This document shows positions 8,653-15,157 of a stretch of 33,301 bases of DNA, piece by piece. Position 1 is the first letter of the stretch, and every line of letters starts with the position of its first letter. The translations under genes and the position numbers were made by a program. The notes under the pieces were generated by a model. It was not told the DNA's origin and searched no databases. It saw nothing but the letters and a program-made list of their open reading frames with translations. The DNA comes from Synergistaceae bacterium (GTDB taxonomy: Bacteria; Synergistota; Synergistia; Synergistales; Aminobacteriaceae), in contig JAFSSM010000004.1 of assembly GCA_017451025.1 (NCBI GenBank), positions 1-33,301 on the forward strand, written 5' to 3'.

Positions 8653-9021
8653 ATGAGCAGCCAGAACACCAGCAAGCCAGCCGACAAGAAGAAGCAGATT
8701 ATCTTATGGGCAGTCGCGATAATCGTTGCGCTTAATGTAATGTGGACTGTCATGCAGAACAAGTTCACGCCGAAACTTGACGGCATAAAGACGGACGTAA
8801 CAGGTATTGAGCAGAGACTTGCCAAGATTGAGCAGGGAGGTCTCCCTGATGTGGCGAACCTTAAAGGAGATTTTGAGACGCTGAAGGCAGTATCCGCGAA
8901 GTTCTCAGAGCAGATAAAGAGTATGCTGAAAGCGGAGGAAGAACAGCTCGCATACCTTGAGGCTCAGGTCGAAGCACAGAAGGCACGCGTTGAGAATCTC
9001 AGGAAGTTAGCGGCTGAATAG
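8653..9021 (+). CDS. Small single-span membrane protein with coiled coil
   Basis: I do not recognise a family. The 122 aa product has a short lysine-rich cytoplasmic start, one membrane helix at about residues 16-33 (IILWAVAIIVALNVMWTVM), then a charged heptad-like region to the end (IEQRLAKIEQ, LKAEEEQLAYLEAQVEAQKA), typical of a periplasmic or cytoplasmic coiled coil. Start: ATG at 8653, with GGAGG at 8640-8644; the in-frame ATG at 8632 lies before the SD. It sits between terminators at 8599 and 9050 and so probably forms its own transcription unit. Function unknown; it could be a scaffold or cell-envelope protein. Confidence 0.7.
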   Translation: MSSQNTSKPADKKKQIILWAVAIIVALNVMWTVMQNKFTPKLDGIKTDVTGIEQRLAKIEQGGLPDVANLKGDFETLKAVSAKFSEQIKSMLKAEEEQLAYLEAQVEAQKARVENLRKLAAE

Positions 9022-9049
9022 CAGGAAAAATATATTTGCGCGAACAATG

Positions 9050-9077
9050 CCCCGGCGGGATTAACTGCTGGGGTTTT
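9050..9077 (+). terminator. Rho-independent terminator
   Basis: CCCCGGC (9050-9056) pairs with GCTGGGG (9067-9073, one G-U), followed by TTTT. Confidence 0.7.
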
Positions 9078-9099
9078 GCTGTAGTAAGGAGGAATTAGC

Positions 9100-9699
9100 A
9101 TGAACTGCAAACACTGCGGTGCACCAATAGAAGCAAATGATGAAGTATGCCAGTATTGCGGGAAATTGACGGATTACGGCGAACACATGCTCGAGGAACG
9201 CAGAATCCAGGAGCAGGAAGACGAACGCCGTCGTGCCCTCGAGAATCTGCCGGTAATGAAGTACGTATCTGTGTTATTCGCTGCCGTAATCTACATCTTC
9301 ACAGCGTGCGGCTATTCGGTCTGGTGGTATGCGATGAGAATCGCACCGTTAAACGCTTTGGGCACTAAGAAGAAATTTCCTGTGTGGGCATTGTTGATTT
9401 TAGCGGTGTCTTGGGCAGGAATGATTCTGCTGCCGGGCGGGAACATACAGGGACTACCTGAAGAGCTGTCAGGCGAAATCTACAATTATGCGTTCGGTGT
9501 TGCCTTCGTTGCGTCAATATTCCTGGCTTTCTCGGTCAGAGGGATGCTTCAGGAATATGCATCTGGTCTCATGGAAAAGACATTAGCCGTCAACACGATT
9601 GCCCCTTCCGGAATAATGTTGATTCTATTCGGGCCGCTGTACCTTCAGCATTCGATCAACAAGATGATTGCGATGAAGCTGTTAGCTCCCAAAATTTAG
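9100..9699 (+). CDS. Zinc-ribbon membrane protein of unknown function
   Basis: The 199 aa product opens with a zinc ribbon, MNCKHCGAPIEANDEVCQYC, with CKHC at residues 3-6 and CQYC at 17-20 as four likely ligands. A charged linker rich in Glu and Arg follows, then about four hydrophobic segments: YVSVLFAAVIYIFTACGY, FPVWALLILAVSWAGMILL, YAFGVAFVASIFLAF and IMLILFGPLYLQ. This is the layout of the broad zinc-ribbon/DUF4234-like membrane proteins, for which no common role is known. AAGGAGGAA at about 9086-9094 is the SD. It converges on the 9739 gene across a shared bidirectional terminator. Confidence 0.7.
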   Translation: MNCKHCGAPIEANDEVCQYCGKLTDYGEHMLEERRIQEQEDERRRALENLPVMKYVSVLFAAVIYIFTACGYSVWWYAMRIAPLNALGTKKKFPVWALLILAVSWAGMILLPGGNIQGLPEELSGEIYNYAFGVAFVASIFLAFSVRGMLQEYASGLMEKTLAVNTIAPSGIMLILFGPLYLQHSINKMIAMKLLAPKI

Positions 9700-9702
9700 G
9701 CA

Positions 9703-9740
9703 CAAAAAATCCCCCGAAGTTATCAGGGGGGAATTTTTTT
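9703..9740. terminator. Bidirectional terminator between convergent genes
   Basis: AAAAAATCCCCC and GGGGGGAATTTTTTT flank a short loop (stem 9710-9715 with 9726-9731). A-run on one side and T-run on the other let it work for both the 9100 gene (plus) and the 9739 gene (minus); its T-run overlaps the stop region of the minus gene. Confidence 0.8.
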
Positions 9741-10443
9741 ACTTCGCGTTCTTCACGTATTCGTTGCGCTCTTTAAGCACACGTTCAGCAAGAGTACACA
9801 TCCTCAGGACTTCGTCAAGATTCCCTGACTTGGCCGCCTCCTCTAAGTTATCCACTGCTTCCTCAAGACTGCGCTCAAGTTTTCCGGAAGCCGGTGTAGG
9901 GTCAGAATATTTCAGGGCTTCAGCAAAACGCGTAATCTGTGAGACATTTCCGGCCTGCTTCAGGTCTTCGGCGACATAGCCTGCACGTGAAGCCAGCGAC
10001 GAGAGATTTGCGCGCCCTTTGTCCTGCTGTTTGCGGTCAGAACCGGATAACCTCAGCTCCGCCATGTTGATTAACACCATAGGTATCAGGAACACTGCAA
10101 GGCCGCCGATGTGAATCAGGATATATGTGGTTGTGCTGAAATTGGCAAAGGCATTCCAGACCGACATAGCTATAACGAACAGGAAGTACACCGCGCCAAG
10201 AATGAACTTCGTGAAGCTCACAGGAATATTCTTGCCGTTGTTGGAACGCATTGCGATTCCTGATGCCTGCAGTGTCTCGAGGATCAGCGCAAACACCAAA
10301 AATCCCACAGAAATCCAGAAAGTTACGCCGCGCTGTTCCGGCGAAGTCAGGAAGTACACAAACACCGCCGTAACCGCCGCAATAAGTGCCGAAAGCAGGA
10401 AGATGTTGAAGACCTGCCGCAATTTGTTGAAGAACTTACCCAT
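9739..10443 (-). CDS. Membrane protein with C-terminal helical domain, partner of the SPFH gene
   Basis: Family not recognised. The 234 aa product has four membrane segments in its first half (about residues 12-34, 42-60, 80-100 and 108-127), then a soluble, charged, probably helical half with SSLASRAGYVAEDLKQ and EEAVDNLEEAAKSGNLDEVL. I prefer the ATG at 10443; a GTG lies directly before it at 10446. The SD AAGGTGAG lies about eight bases upstream. It starts 26 bases after the end of the SPFH/zinc-ribbon gene on the same strand, so the pair is probably an operon, and the membrane protein may be the anchor for the SPFH protein. That pairing is inference. Confidence 0.7.
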   Translation of the reverse strand: MGKFFNKLRQVFNIFLLSALIAAVTAVFVYFLTSPEQRGVTFWISVGFLVFALILETLQASGIAMRSNNGKNIPVSFTKFILGAVYFLFVIAMSVWNAFANFSTTTYILIHIGGLAVFLIPMVLINMAELRLSGSDRKQQDKGRANLSSLASRAGYVAEDLKQAGNVSQITRFAEALKYSDPTPASGKLERSLEEAVDNLEEAAKSGNLDEVLRMCTLAERVLKERNEYVKNAK

Positions 10444-10469
10444 CACAAGATCTCACCTTTCACGAAAAA

Positions 10470-11567
10470 TTAAAGCTGCTGTCCGCAGTTCATGCAGAAC
10501 TTCGCTCCGGGCACTACAGCCTGTCCGCAATTGGGACATACCAGCTTTGCGCCGCAGTTCATGCAGAATTTCGCCCCCGCAATCACCGGCTGGCCGCACG
10601 ACGGACAAGCTGCACCTGATGCCTGAGGCTGGGGCTGTCCTTGAGGCTGAGGGGCAGCGTTGGGATTTATGTACTGTCCCATCTGTGCCGCCATCTGCCC
10701 GAATGCCTGTCCCATGCCCATACCTGCACCGAGTCCTACTCCGGCGTTCAGCAGTCCTGCTCCTCCCTCGTTCTTGGCCGCTGACTCCATAACGTCGAAT
10801 GAGCGTTTCTGCTGGTAGTTGTAGCCCATCACGTTCATCGTTGCGCGTTCGGCCATTGCCGCCTTGAGCTTCTTGATGCCCTCGTCGTCGTCCACAACGT
10901 TCACCGAGCCAAAGTAGAAGTTCACAGGCTCAATTCCGAACTCCTCAAGCTGTGGCCTGATTTTCTCGACCGCCTCGTTCGACATGTCCTCAAGGTAGGC
11001 GTTTATCTCGAAGATATTAACTTTCTTGTGGGCAATGTACGTCGAGATCATGTCGCCCATCTTCGAGAGAATTAATCCCTTGAAGTAGTTTTCGACATCG
11101 GCGCGGGTCAACGATGACTTGTTGCCTGCAAGTTTCAGCACGAACTGCCTGCTCTCGTTCACCCTAAGCCCGAACTGGCCGTATGCCCGAACGTAAATCG
11201 GAATCTGGTACTCCGGGTCGCGAAGCAGTATCGGATTCTGAGTCCCCCACTTGATGTCGAGCAAGTTCACCTTGTTGACGAACCATACTGCGGCCTTGAA
11301 GGCACTCTCGCCTCCCGTCGGAAGGTTCATGATTCTGCGCAGAATAGGTATGTTGTCGGTCGAGAGGGTGTGCTTTCCCGGCCCGAACAGATCGAGAGCC
11401 TGGCCGTTGCGGAAAAGTATTGCCTCCTGAGATTCCCTGACGATCAGCTGTGTCCAGTTCCCCAGCTCATCGCTCTTCACGGGGTTCTTCTTGTCAACGT
11501 AACGCCACGCTAATATGTCGTTGGAGTTGATGCTGTCGTCCCATTGGACTACCTGAATAATTGCCAT
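10470..11567 (-). CDS. SPFH-domain protein with two C-terminal zinc ribbons (YdjI-like)
   Basis: The 365 aa product matches the virion core/YdjI type of SPFH (flotillin-like) proteins, which form membrane-associated ring or scaffold assemblies in stress responses. The N-terminal SPFH region covers about residues 25-230 (ESQEAILFRNGQALDLFGPG, then YGQFGLRV). A Gly/Ala/Met-rich and Gln/Pro-rich linker follows. The end is two tandem zinc ribbons: CPSC...CMNC and CPNC...CMNC, nearly identical copies, implying a recent duplication. GGGAGAAA about nine bases before the ATG is the SD. The neighbouring membrane gene (9739) is likely its partner. Related loci in Firmicutes sit beside PspA-type proteins; none is seen here. 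Confidence 0.82.
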   Translation of the reverse strand: MAIIQVVQWDDSINSNDILAWRYVDKKNPVKSDELGNWTQLIVRESQEAILFRNGQALDLFGPGKHTLSTDNIPILRRIMNLPTGGESAFKAAVWFVNKVNLLDIKWGTQNPILLRDPEYQIPIYVRAYGQFGLRVNESRQFVLKLAGNKSSLTRADVENYFKGLILSKMGDMISTYIAHKKVNIFEINAYLEDMSNEAVEKIRPQLEEFGIEPVNFYFGSVNVVDDDEGIKKLKAAMAERATMNVMGYNYQQKRSFDVMESAAKNEGGAGLLNAGVGLGAGMGMGQAFGQMAAQMGQYINPNAAPQPQGQPQPQASGAACPSCGQPVIAGAKFCMNCGAKLVCPNCGQAVVPGAKFCMNCGQQL

Positions 11568-11651
11568 GTTTATATTTCTCCCAGTGAAAATTTTGTGTAA
11601 GTATTATAGAGCAAAACCGGGCGTGAGGCATTCCTCATACCCGGTGTGTGG

Positions 11652-12485
11652 TCAGTTTATTACTTTTCTGGCGGGCTTTTTGTCCAGGTACTCGAGCAAT
11701 AAGGGGCTGAGAATCTTTATGTATGTGCCCTTCATGCCAAGACTCCGGCTCTCGATCAGCCCTGCACTCTCAAGTTTGCGCAGTGCATTCACGATTACGC
11801 TTCTGGTAACTCCAACTTTGTCCGCAACCTTCGACGCAACCGCCACGCCTTCCGGACCGTCAAGTTCAGCGATAATGTGCCTCATGCTCTCCAGCTCGGA
11901 ATAAGACAGTGCACGCATAGCCATCTGCACGCTCAGCCTGCTTCTGGCTGTCTCCTCGAGGACTTTTGCACGCTCGTTGAGAATCTCTATCCCCGCGAGC
12001 ATCCCCAAGTGTTCGGCCAAGAGCAGGTCATCAACGCTGAACGGCACATCGCGCCTGACCAGCATAATCGTACCCAGCCTCTCAGCACTTGCACCGATAA
12101 TCGGGACGTACATCAAGTGCTTCTTGGGCTTCTCGCCCTCGTATTCGTCGTCAAACAGCGGAGCGTCTTCGTCGTGAACTTCCGAGTCCCTGCACCTGTT
12201 CATCCTCACCACGAACTCCTCAGGCATAACTCCGTCACGAAAACTCTCGGACAATGCTTTAGACGAATATTCCGGCACCCAGTTATACCCCAGCAAATGC
12301 CCCGACTTGTCCACAATGTAGACATTCGCAGTAGAGAACTCGGACAGCAGTTTTGAGAGGTTAAAGTAGTTAAGGGGTTCTCCCTCTTTTTTGGCCTGAA
12401 CTGCGCGGCCGACCCGTCGCGTTTTTGCCAGAAGCTCATACATTCTCTCTGAGCACTTATCCCGGCGCGAGGCAATTTTAGCCAT
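11652..12485 (-). CDS. codY: GTP- and branched-chain amino acid-sensing regulator CodY
   Basis: CodY is a global repressor of nutrient-limitation genes that senses GTP and isoleucine/leucine/valine. The 277 aa product has the N-terminal GAF-like sensor (about residues 1-160) and a diagnostic C-terminal winged helix: LSYSELESMRHI, VASKVADKVGVTRSVIVNAL and KLESAGLIESRSLGMKGTYI, almost identical to the Bacillus protein. The ATG at 12485 has AGGAGG immediately before, formed partly by the hslU stop codon (TAGGAGG), so it is coupled to hslU. The start is 17 codons inside the longest frame, whose extra part overlaps hslU. The order hslV-hslU-codY is that of Bacillus. Confidence 0.94.
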   Translation of the reverse strand: MAKIASRRDKCSERMYELLAKTRRVGRAVQAKKEGEPLNYFNLSKLLSEFSTANVYIVDKSGHLLGYNWVPEYSSKALSESFRDGVMPEEFVVRMNRCRDSEVHDEDAPLFDDEYEGEKPKKHLMYVPIIGASAERLGTIMLVRRDVPFSVDDLLLAEHLGMLAGIEILNERAKVLEETARSRLSVQMAMRALSYSELESMRHIIAELDGPEGVAVASKVADKVGVTRSVIVNALRKLESAGLIESRSLGMKGTYIKILSPLLLEYLDKKPARKVIN

Positions 12486-12498
12486 AACTTCAAGCCTC

Positions 12499-13923
12499 CT
12501 ACAGCAGGTAACGGCGGATGTCGCGGTTCTCGACAAGGCCGCTTAGTTTCTGCTTCACCATGTCCGCGTCAATCTCTATGCTCTCTTCGTCCATATCACT
12601 CACGCTGAAGCTGATTTCCTCGAGCAATTGCTCCATCATGGTGTGGAGTCTGCGCGCACCTATGTCCTCCATTTCGGAGTTCATCTTGTGTGCAAGACGT
12701 GCTATCTCCTGCGTTGCTTCGGGCGTGAACGTAAGCGTAGTGCCCTCAGTGGAAATTAGTGCTTCGTACTGGCGGATTAGCGAGTTCTCCGGCTCAGTCA
12801 GTATACGCTGGAGATTCTCGATAGTGAGAGGCTCAAGCTCAACCCTTATGGGGAATCTTCCCTGAAGCTCTGGGATAAGGTCTGAGGGTTTTACACCGCT
12901 GAATGCCCCGGCGGCAATGAACAGAATGTGATCCGTCTTGACCGGGCCGTACCTGGTCTGCACGACTGAGCCTTCAACTATCGGGAGCAGGTCCCTCTGC
13001 ACACCCTCGCGGCTTACGTCGGGACCGTGTGAGCTTCCGTTCTTCACAACTACCTTGTCGATTTCGTCGAGGAATACTATTCCGTCCTCCTGTGCCAGTT
13101 CGAGAGCTTCCTTGCCCATCGCCTCAGCGTCGATCATCTTTTCGGCCTCTTCCTGCTGAAGAACTCTAAGGGCTTCTTTCACCTTCATGTGGCGCTTCTT
13201 TGTGCGCTTGGGCATTATTCCGCCGATCATCTCCGTAATATTTATGCCCATAACGTCCATTCCAGGAGTGCCGAATATCGGGAGTGCCGCCGCACTGTCG
13301 TTGACCTCGATTTCTACGTCCCTGTTGTCGAGCTTGCCCTTCTTGAGCATCTCGTGCAGTTTCGCGCGGGTTCTGCTGTTCTCCGCTGCCTCCGGAGTTT
13401 CTTCCTGTACTGCCTCATCTTCGGAGTCGTCATTCTTGCCAGCAAATGCCTTCATGAAGTCAGGCATCTTGAATGTCTTTTCCGGGCGGGGAAGCATCGC
13501 GTCAAGCAGCCTCTGTTCTGCGCGTTCAAGTGCCGGTTTCTGCACTTCCTCGAGCATCCTCTTGCGCACCATTGAGGCCGCAAATTCCGTCAAGTCCCGA
13601 ATTATGGTCTCAACATCACGCCCGACATAACCCACTTCCGTGAATTTCGTAGCCTCAACCTTCACGAACGGAGCATCCGAAAGAGTCGCGAGCCTGCGGG
13701 CAATTTCCGTCTTGCCGACTCCTGTAGGACCGACCATGAGAATGTTCTTCGGCATAATCTCATGTGCAATTTCAGGGGGAAGTGCTCGTCGTCGAATGCG
13801 ATTCCTGAGAGCTATTGCAACGGAACGCTTTGCTTTGTCCTGACCTACGATGTAGCGGTTCAGGTGCTCGATAATCTTTGCTGGAGTAAGTTTTTCGTCC
13901 AGTTTTTTCTTGAGTTCAGCCAT
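12499..13923 (-). CDS. hslU: ATP-dependent protease ATPase subunit HslU (ClpY)
   Basis: HslU is the AAA+ unfoldase hexamer that feeds substrates to the HslV peptidase in the cytoplasm. The 474 aa product shows the pore-leading start LTPAKIIEHLNRYIVGQDKA, Walker A GPTGVGKTE at about residues 67-75, Walker B IVFLDEIDKVV near residue 285, and an inserted I domain between about residues 110 and 250 that is acidic and low in complexity. The C-terminus RRYLL is the tail that docks into HslV. Its ATG overlaps the hslV stop (TAATG), implying translational coupling. Length is slightly above average because of the I domain. Confidence 0.96.
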   Translation of the reverse strand: MAELKKKLDEKLTPAKIIEHLNRYIVGQDKAKRSVAIALRNRIRRRALPPEIAHEIMPKNILMVGPTGVGKTEIARRLATLSDAPFVKVEATKFTEVGYVGRDVETIIRDLTEFAASMVRKRMLEEVQKPALERAEQRLLDAMLPRPEKTFKMPDFMKAFAGKNDDSEDEAVQEETPEAAENSRTRAKLHEMLKKGKLDNRDVEIEVNDSAAALPIFGTPGMDVMGINITEMIGGIMPKRTKKRHMKVKEALRVLQQEEAEKMIDAEAMGKEALELAQEDGIVFLDEIDKVVVKNGSSHGPDVSREGVQRDLLPIVEGSVVQTRYGPVKTDHILFIAAGAFSGVKPSDLIPELQGRFPIRVELEPLTIENLQRILTEPENSLIRQYEALISTEGTTLTFTPEATQEIARLAHKMNSEMEDIGARRLHTMMEQLLEEISFSVSDMDEESIEIDADMVKQKLSGLVENRDIRRYLL

Positions 13924-14456
13924 TATTCTCCTAATACCTCGACTATGATGTTATTGTTGGTGTAAATGCATATTTCTGAAGCCAGCTCGATTGAACGCCT
14001 GGCTATCTGTTCCGGCGGGAAATCCGTAGCTTCGCACAAGGCCCTTCCTGCGGCGAGTGCATAGCCGGAACCTGAGCCGATGGATGCTACCTGACCTTCA
14101 GGTTCCAGAACGTCGCCTGCCCCTGAGAGCAGAAGGGTCATCTCCGTATTTGCGGCGAGCATCATTGCCTCGAGTCGTCGCAGTGCCTTGTCGAGCCGCC
14201 ATTCCCGAACGAGCTTCACTGCACCGCGCATAAGGTCTCCCTTTTCCTGCTCAAGGCATGTCTCGAATTTCTCGAGGAGGGTCATTGCGTCGGCAGTGCT
14301 CCCCGCAAATCCTGTGAGTATCTTTCCGTCAAGAAGTGTGCGGACTTTTCTGGCCGTGCTCTTGATGACCTGAGAACCCAGAGTAACCTGACCGTCTCCG
14401 GCCATCGCCACGCGCGACCCCTTCCTCACGCACACAATTGTTGTCCCGTTAAACAG
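13923..14456 (-). CDS. hslV: ATP-dependent protease peptidase subunit HslV (ClpQ), CTG start
   Basis: HslV is the threonine peptidase of the HslUV protease. The visible protein has the family body: VAMAGDGQVTLG, FAGSTADAMTLLEKFE, IGSGSGYALAAGRAL and EICIYTNNNI. A start at the in-frame GTG (14435) would omit the catalytic residue. Reading upstream, codons for MFNG-TTIVCVRKG are in frame from a CTG at 14456 down from a TGA at 14463-14465; Thr-Thr-Ile-Val is the conserved mature N-terminus and Thr is the nucleophile. AAGGA lies ten bases before the CTG. I therefore call a 177 aa protein starting with CTG (ATC one codon before is possible). A single-base error that hides an ATG at 14466 is the alternative. 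Confidence 0.85.
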   Translation of the reverse strand: MFNGTTIVCVRKGSRVAMAGDGQVTLGSQVIKSTARKVRTLLDGKILTGFAGSTADAMTLLEKFETCLEQEKGDLMRGAVKLVREWRLDKALRRLEAMMLAANTEMTLLLSGAGDVLEPEGQVASIGSGSGYALAAGRALCEATDFPPEQIARRSIELASEICIYTNNNIIVEVLGE

Positions 14457-14502
14457 GATATATCATTCCTTTCGCTGTATAATGTCTCAGGATTAAGTGC
14501 AT

Positions 14503-14530
14503 ATTATCCCATTTGAACCTGTTTTGTGAA
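14503..14530 (-). promoter_or_regulatory. Candidate promoter of hslVU-codY
   Basis: On the minus strand TTCACA (14525-14530) and GATAAT (14503-14508) are spaced by 16 bases, each one base from consensus. Predicted start near 14496 leaves a leader of about 40 bases before the CTG of hslV. Confidence 0.45.
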
Positions 14531-14587
14531 TATACCGAATAGACTAAATTTTTCTGAGTAATCCATTTTCTGAGGAGGAACGTTACT

Positions 14588-14995
14588 GTGAGGCTTTCTG
14601 ACCCTGATTCTATTTTTCCAGTCCCGAACATCAACACCGTAACCTACATCAAGCCGGCAATCACCCGCCAGAATATTATCGCCGGGGATTTTTCGTACTA
14701 TGCCGGCTTAAATTTTGAGGCACATGTTACGCATCACTACGAGTTCAACGGCGACGGGGCGATAATCGGCCTGAACAGCACAGTAAGCCGCGAAATTCCG
14801 CCCTGCTCGATCGCGGCAGGAAATCCAGCAAGAATAATACGCAGACGCTTCGACGACGAAATGATTGTTCTGCTGGAGAAGCTCAAATGGTGGGACAAAC
14901 CGCTTGCGGAAATTCGGAGGCTGATACCTCTTCTGACCTGTCCGGACCTCGAGAAAGTGAAGAGGGAGCTGAAGATTCTCCTTGACATGGTATAA
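14588..14995 (+). pseudogene. CatB/Vat-type hexapeptide acetyltransferase with in-frame internal deletion
   Basis: Xenobiotic acetyltransferases of this type are trimeric left-handed beta-helix enzymes of about 210 aa that acetylate chloramphenicol or streptogramins. Here only 135 aa remain. The N-terminal part (LSDPDSIFPVPNINTVTYIK, NIIAGDFSYY, HVTHHYEFNGD) runs directly into the C-terminal coil (GAIIGLNSTVSREIPPCSIA and AGNPARIIRRRF). The central beta-helix, including the region that normally holds the catalytic histidine (NGANH-like), is missing. The frame is intact, with a GTG start at 14588 and AGGAGGA ahead of it at 14572-14578. It is probably inactive, or a domain fragment with another role. 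Its 3' end carries the promoter of the tRNA-like RNAs. Confidence 0.7.
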
Positions 14996-14996
14996 T
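14988..14996 (+). promoter_or_regulatory. Extended -10 promoter before the tRNA-like RNA
   Basis: TGGTATAAT is a perfect extended -10 (TGnTATAAT) overlapping the stop of the acetyltransferase remnant. No good -35 is seen at the right distance. Transcription would start near 15003, just at the base of the first tRNA-like stem. Confidence 0.55.
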
Positions 14997-15005
14997 TCAC
15001 CGCGT

Positions 15006-15063
15006 AAAAGCACACACAGCAAAACTTTTTGGCAAACACGGTTCGATCCCGTTAAAGTGCTTT
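15006..15063 (+). ncRNA. tRNA-like RNA module 1 upstream of the TROVE gene (YrlA-like candidate)
   Basis: A 7-bp closing stem, AAAGCAC (15007-15013) with GTGCTTT (15057-15063), encloses a small hairpin CAAA-ACTT-TTTG (15020-15031) and a T-arm mimic ACGG-TTCGATC-CCGT (15038-15052). The 7-nt loop TTCGATC fits the tRNA T loop exactly. There is no anticodon arm and no CCA end, so it is not a tRNA. Bacterial Y RNAs of the YrlA class carry such tRNA mimics and are encoded beside Ro60 homologues, which suits the next gene. Confidence 0.55.
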
Positions 15064-15074
15064 GAGAAAATAAA

Positions 15075-15126
15075 GGCGCGTACAGCAAACTTCTTTTTTT
15101 GCAATGTAAATGCATATTTCTGCGCC
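15075..15126 (+). ncRNA. Related RNA module 2 upstream of the TROVE gene
   Basis: GGCGC (15075-15079) pairs with GCGCC (15122-15126). As in module 1, two bases after the closing stem comes ACAGCAAA, then a T-rich stretch and GCAA, with an inner stem GCAAA (15085-15089)/TTTGC (15098-15102). The T-arm position holds a weak ATG/CAT hairpin instead of TTCGATC. It is either a second Y-like RNA or part of one longer RNA, and it may also fold in the leader of the TROVE mRNA. Confidence 0.4.
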
Positions 15127-15157
15127 TTGTCTTATTTTTCAGGAGGATTATTTATGT

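Noticed and set aside
14433-14435. GTG as the start of hslV
   Set aside because: It would remove the conserved Thr-Thr-Ile-Val, including the catalytic threonine.
15006-15063. A true tRNA gene
   Set aside because: No anticodon arm, no CCA end, and three unpaired bases between T arm and acceptor strand.
15110-15157. N-terminal extension of the TROVE protein from ATG 15110
   Set aside because: It lies inside the second RNA module, before the SD at 15141; the 15158 ATG has proper spacing.
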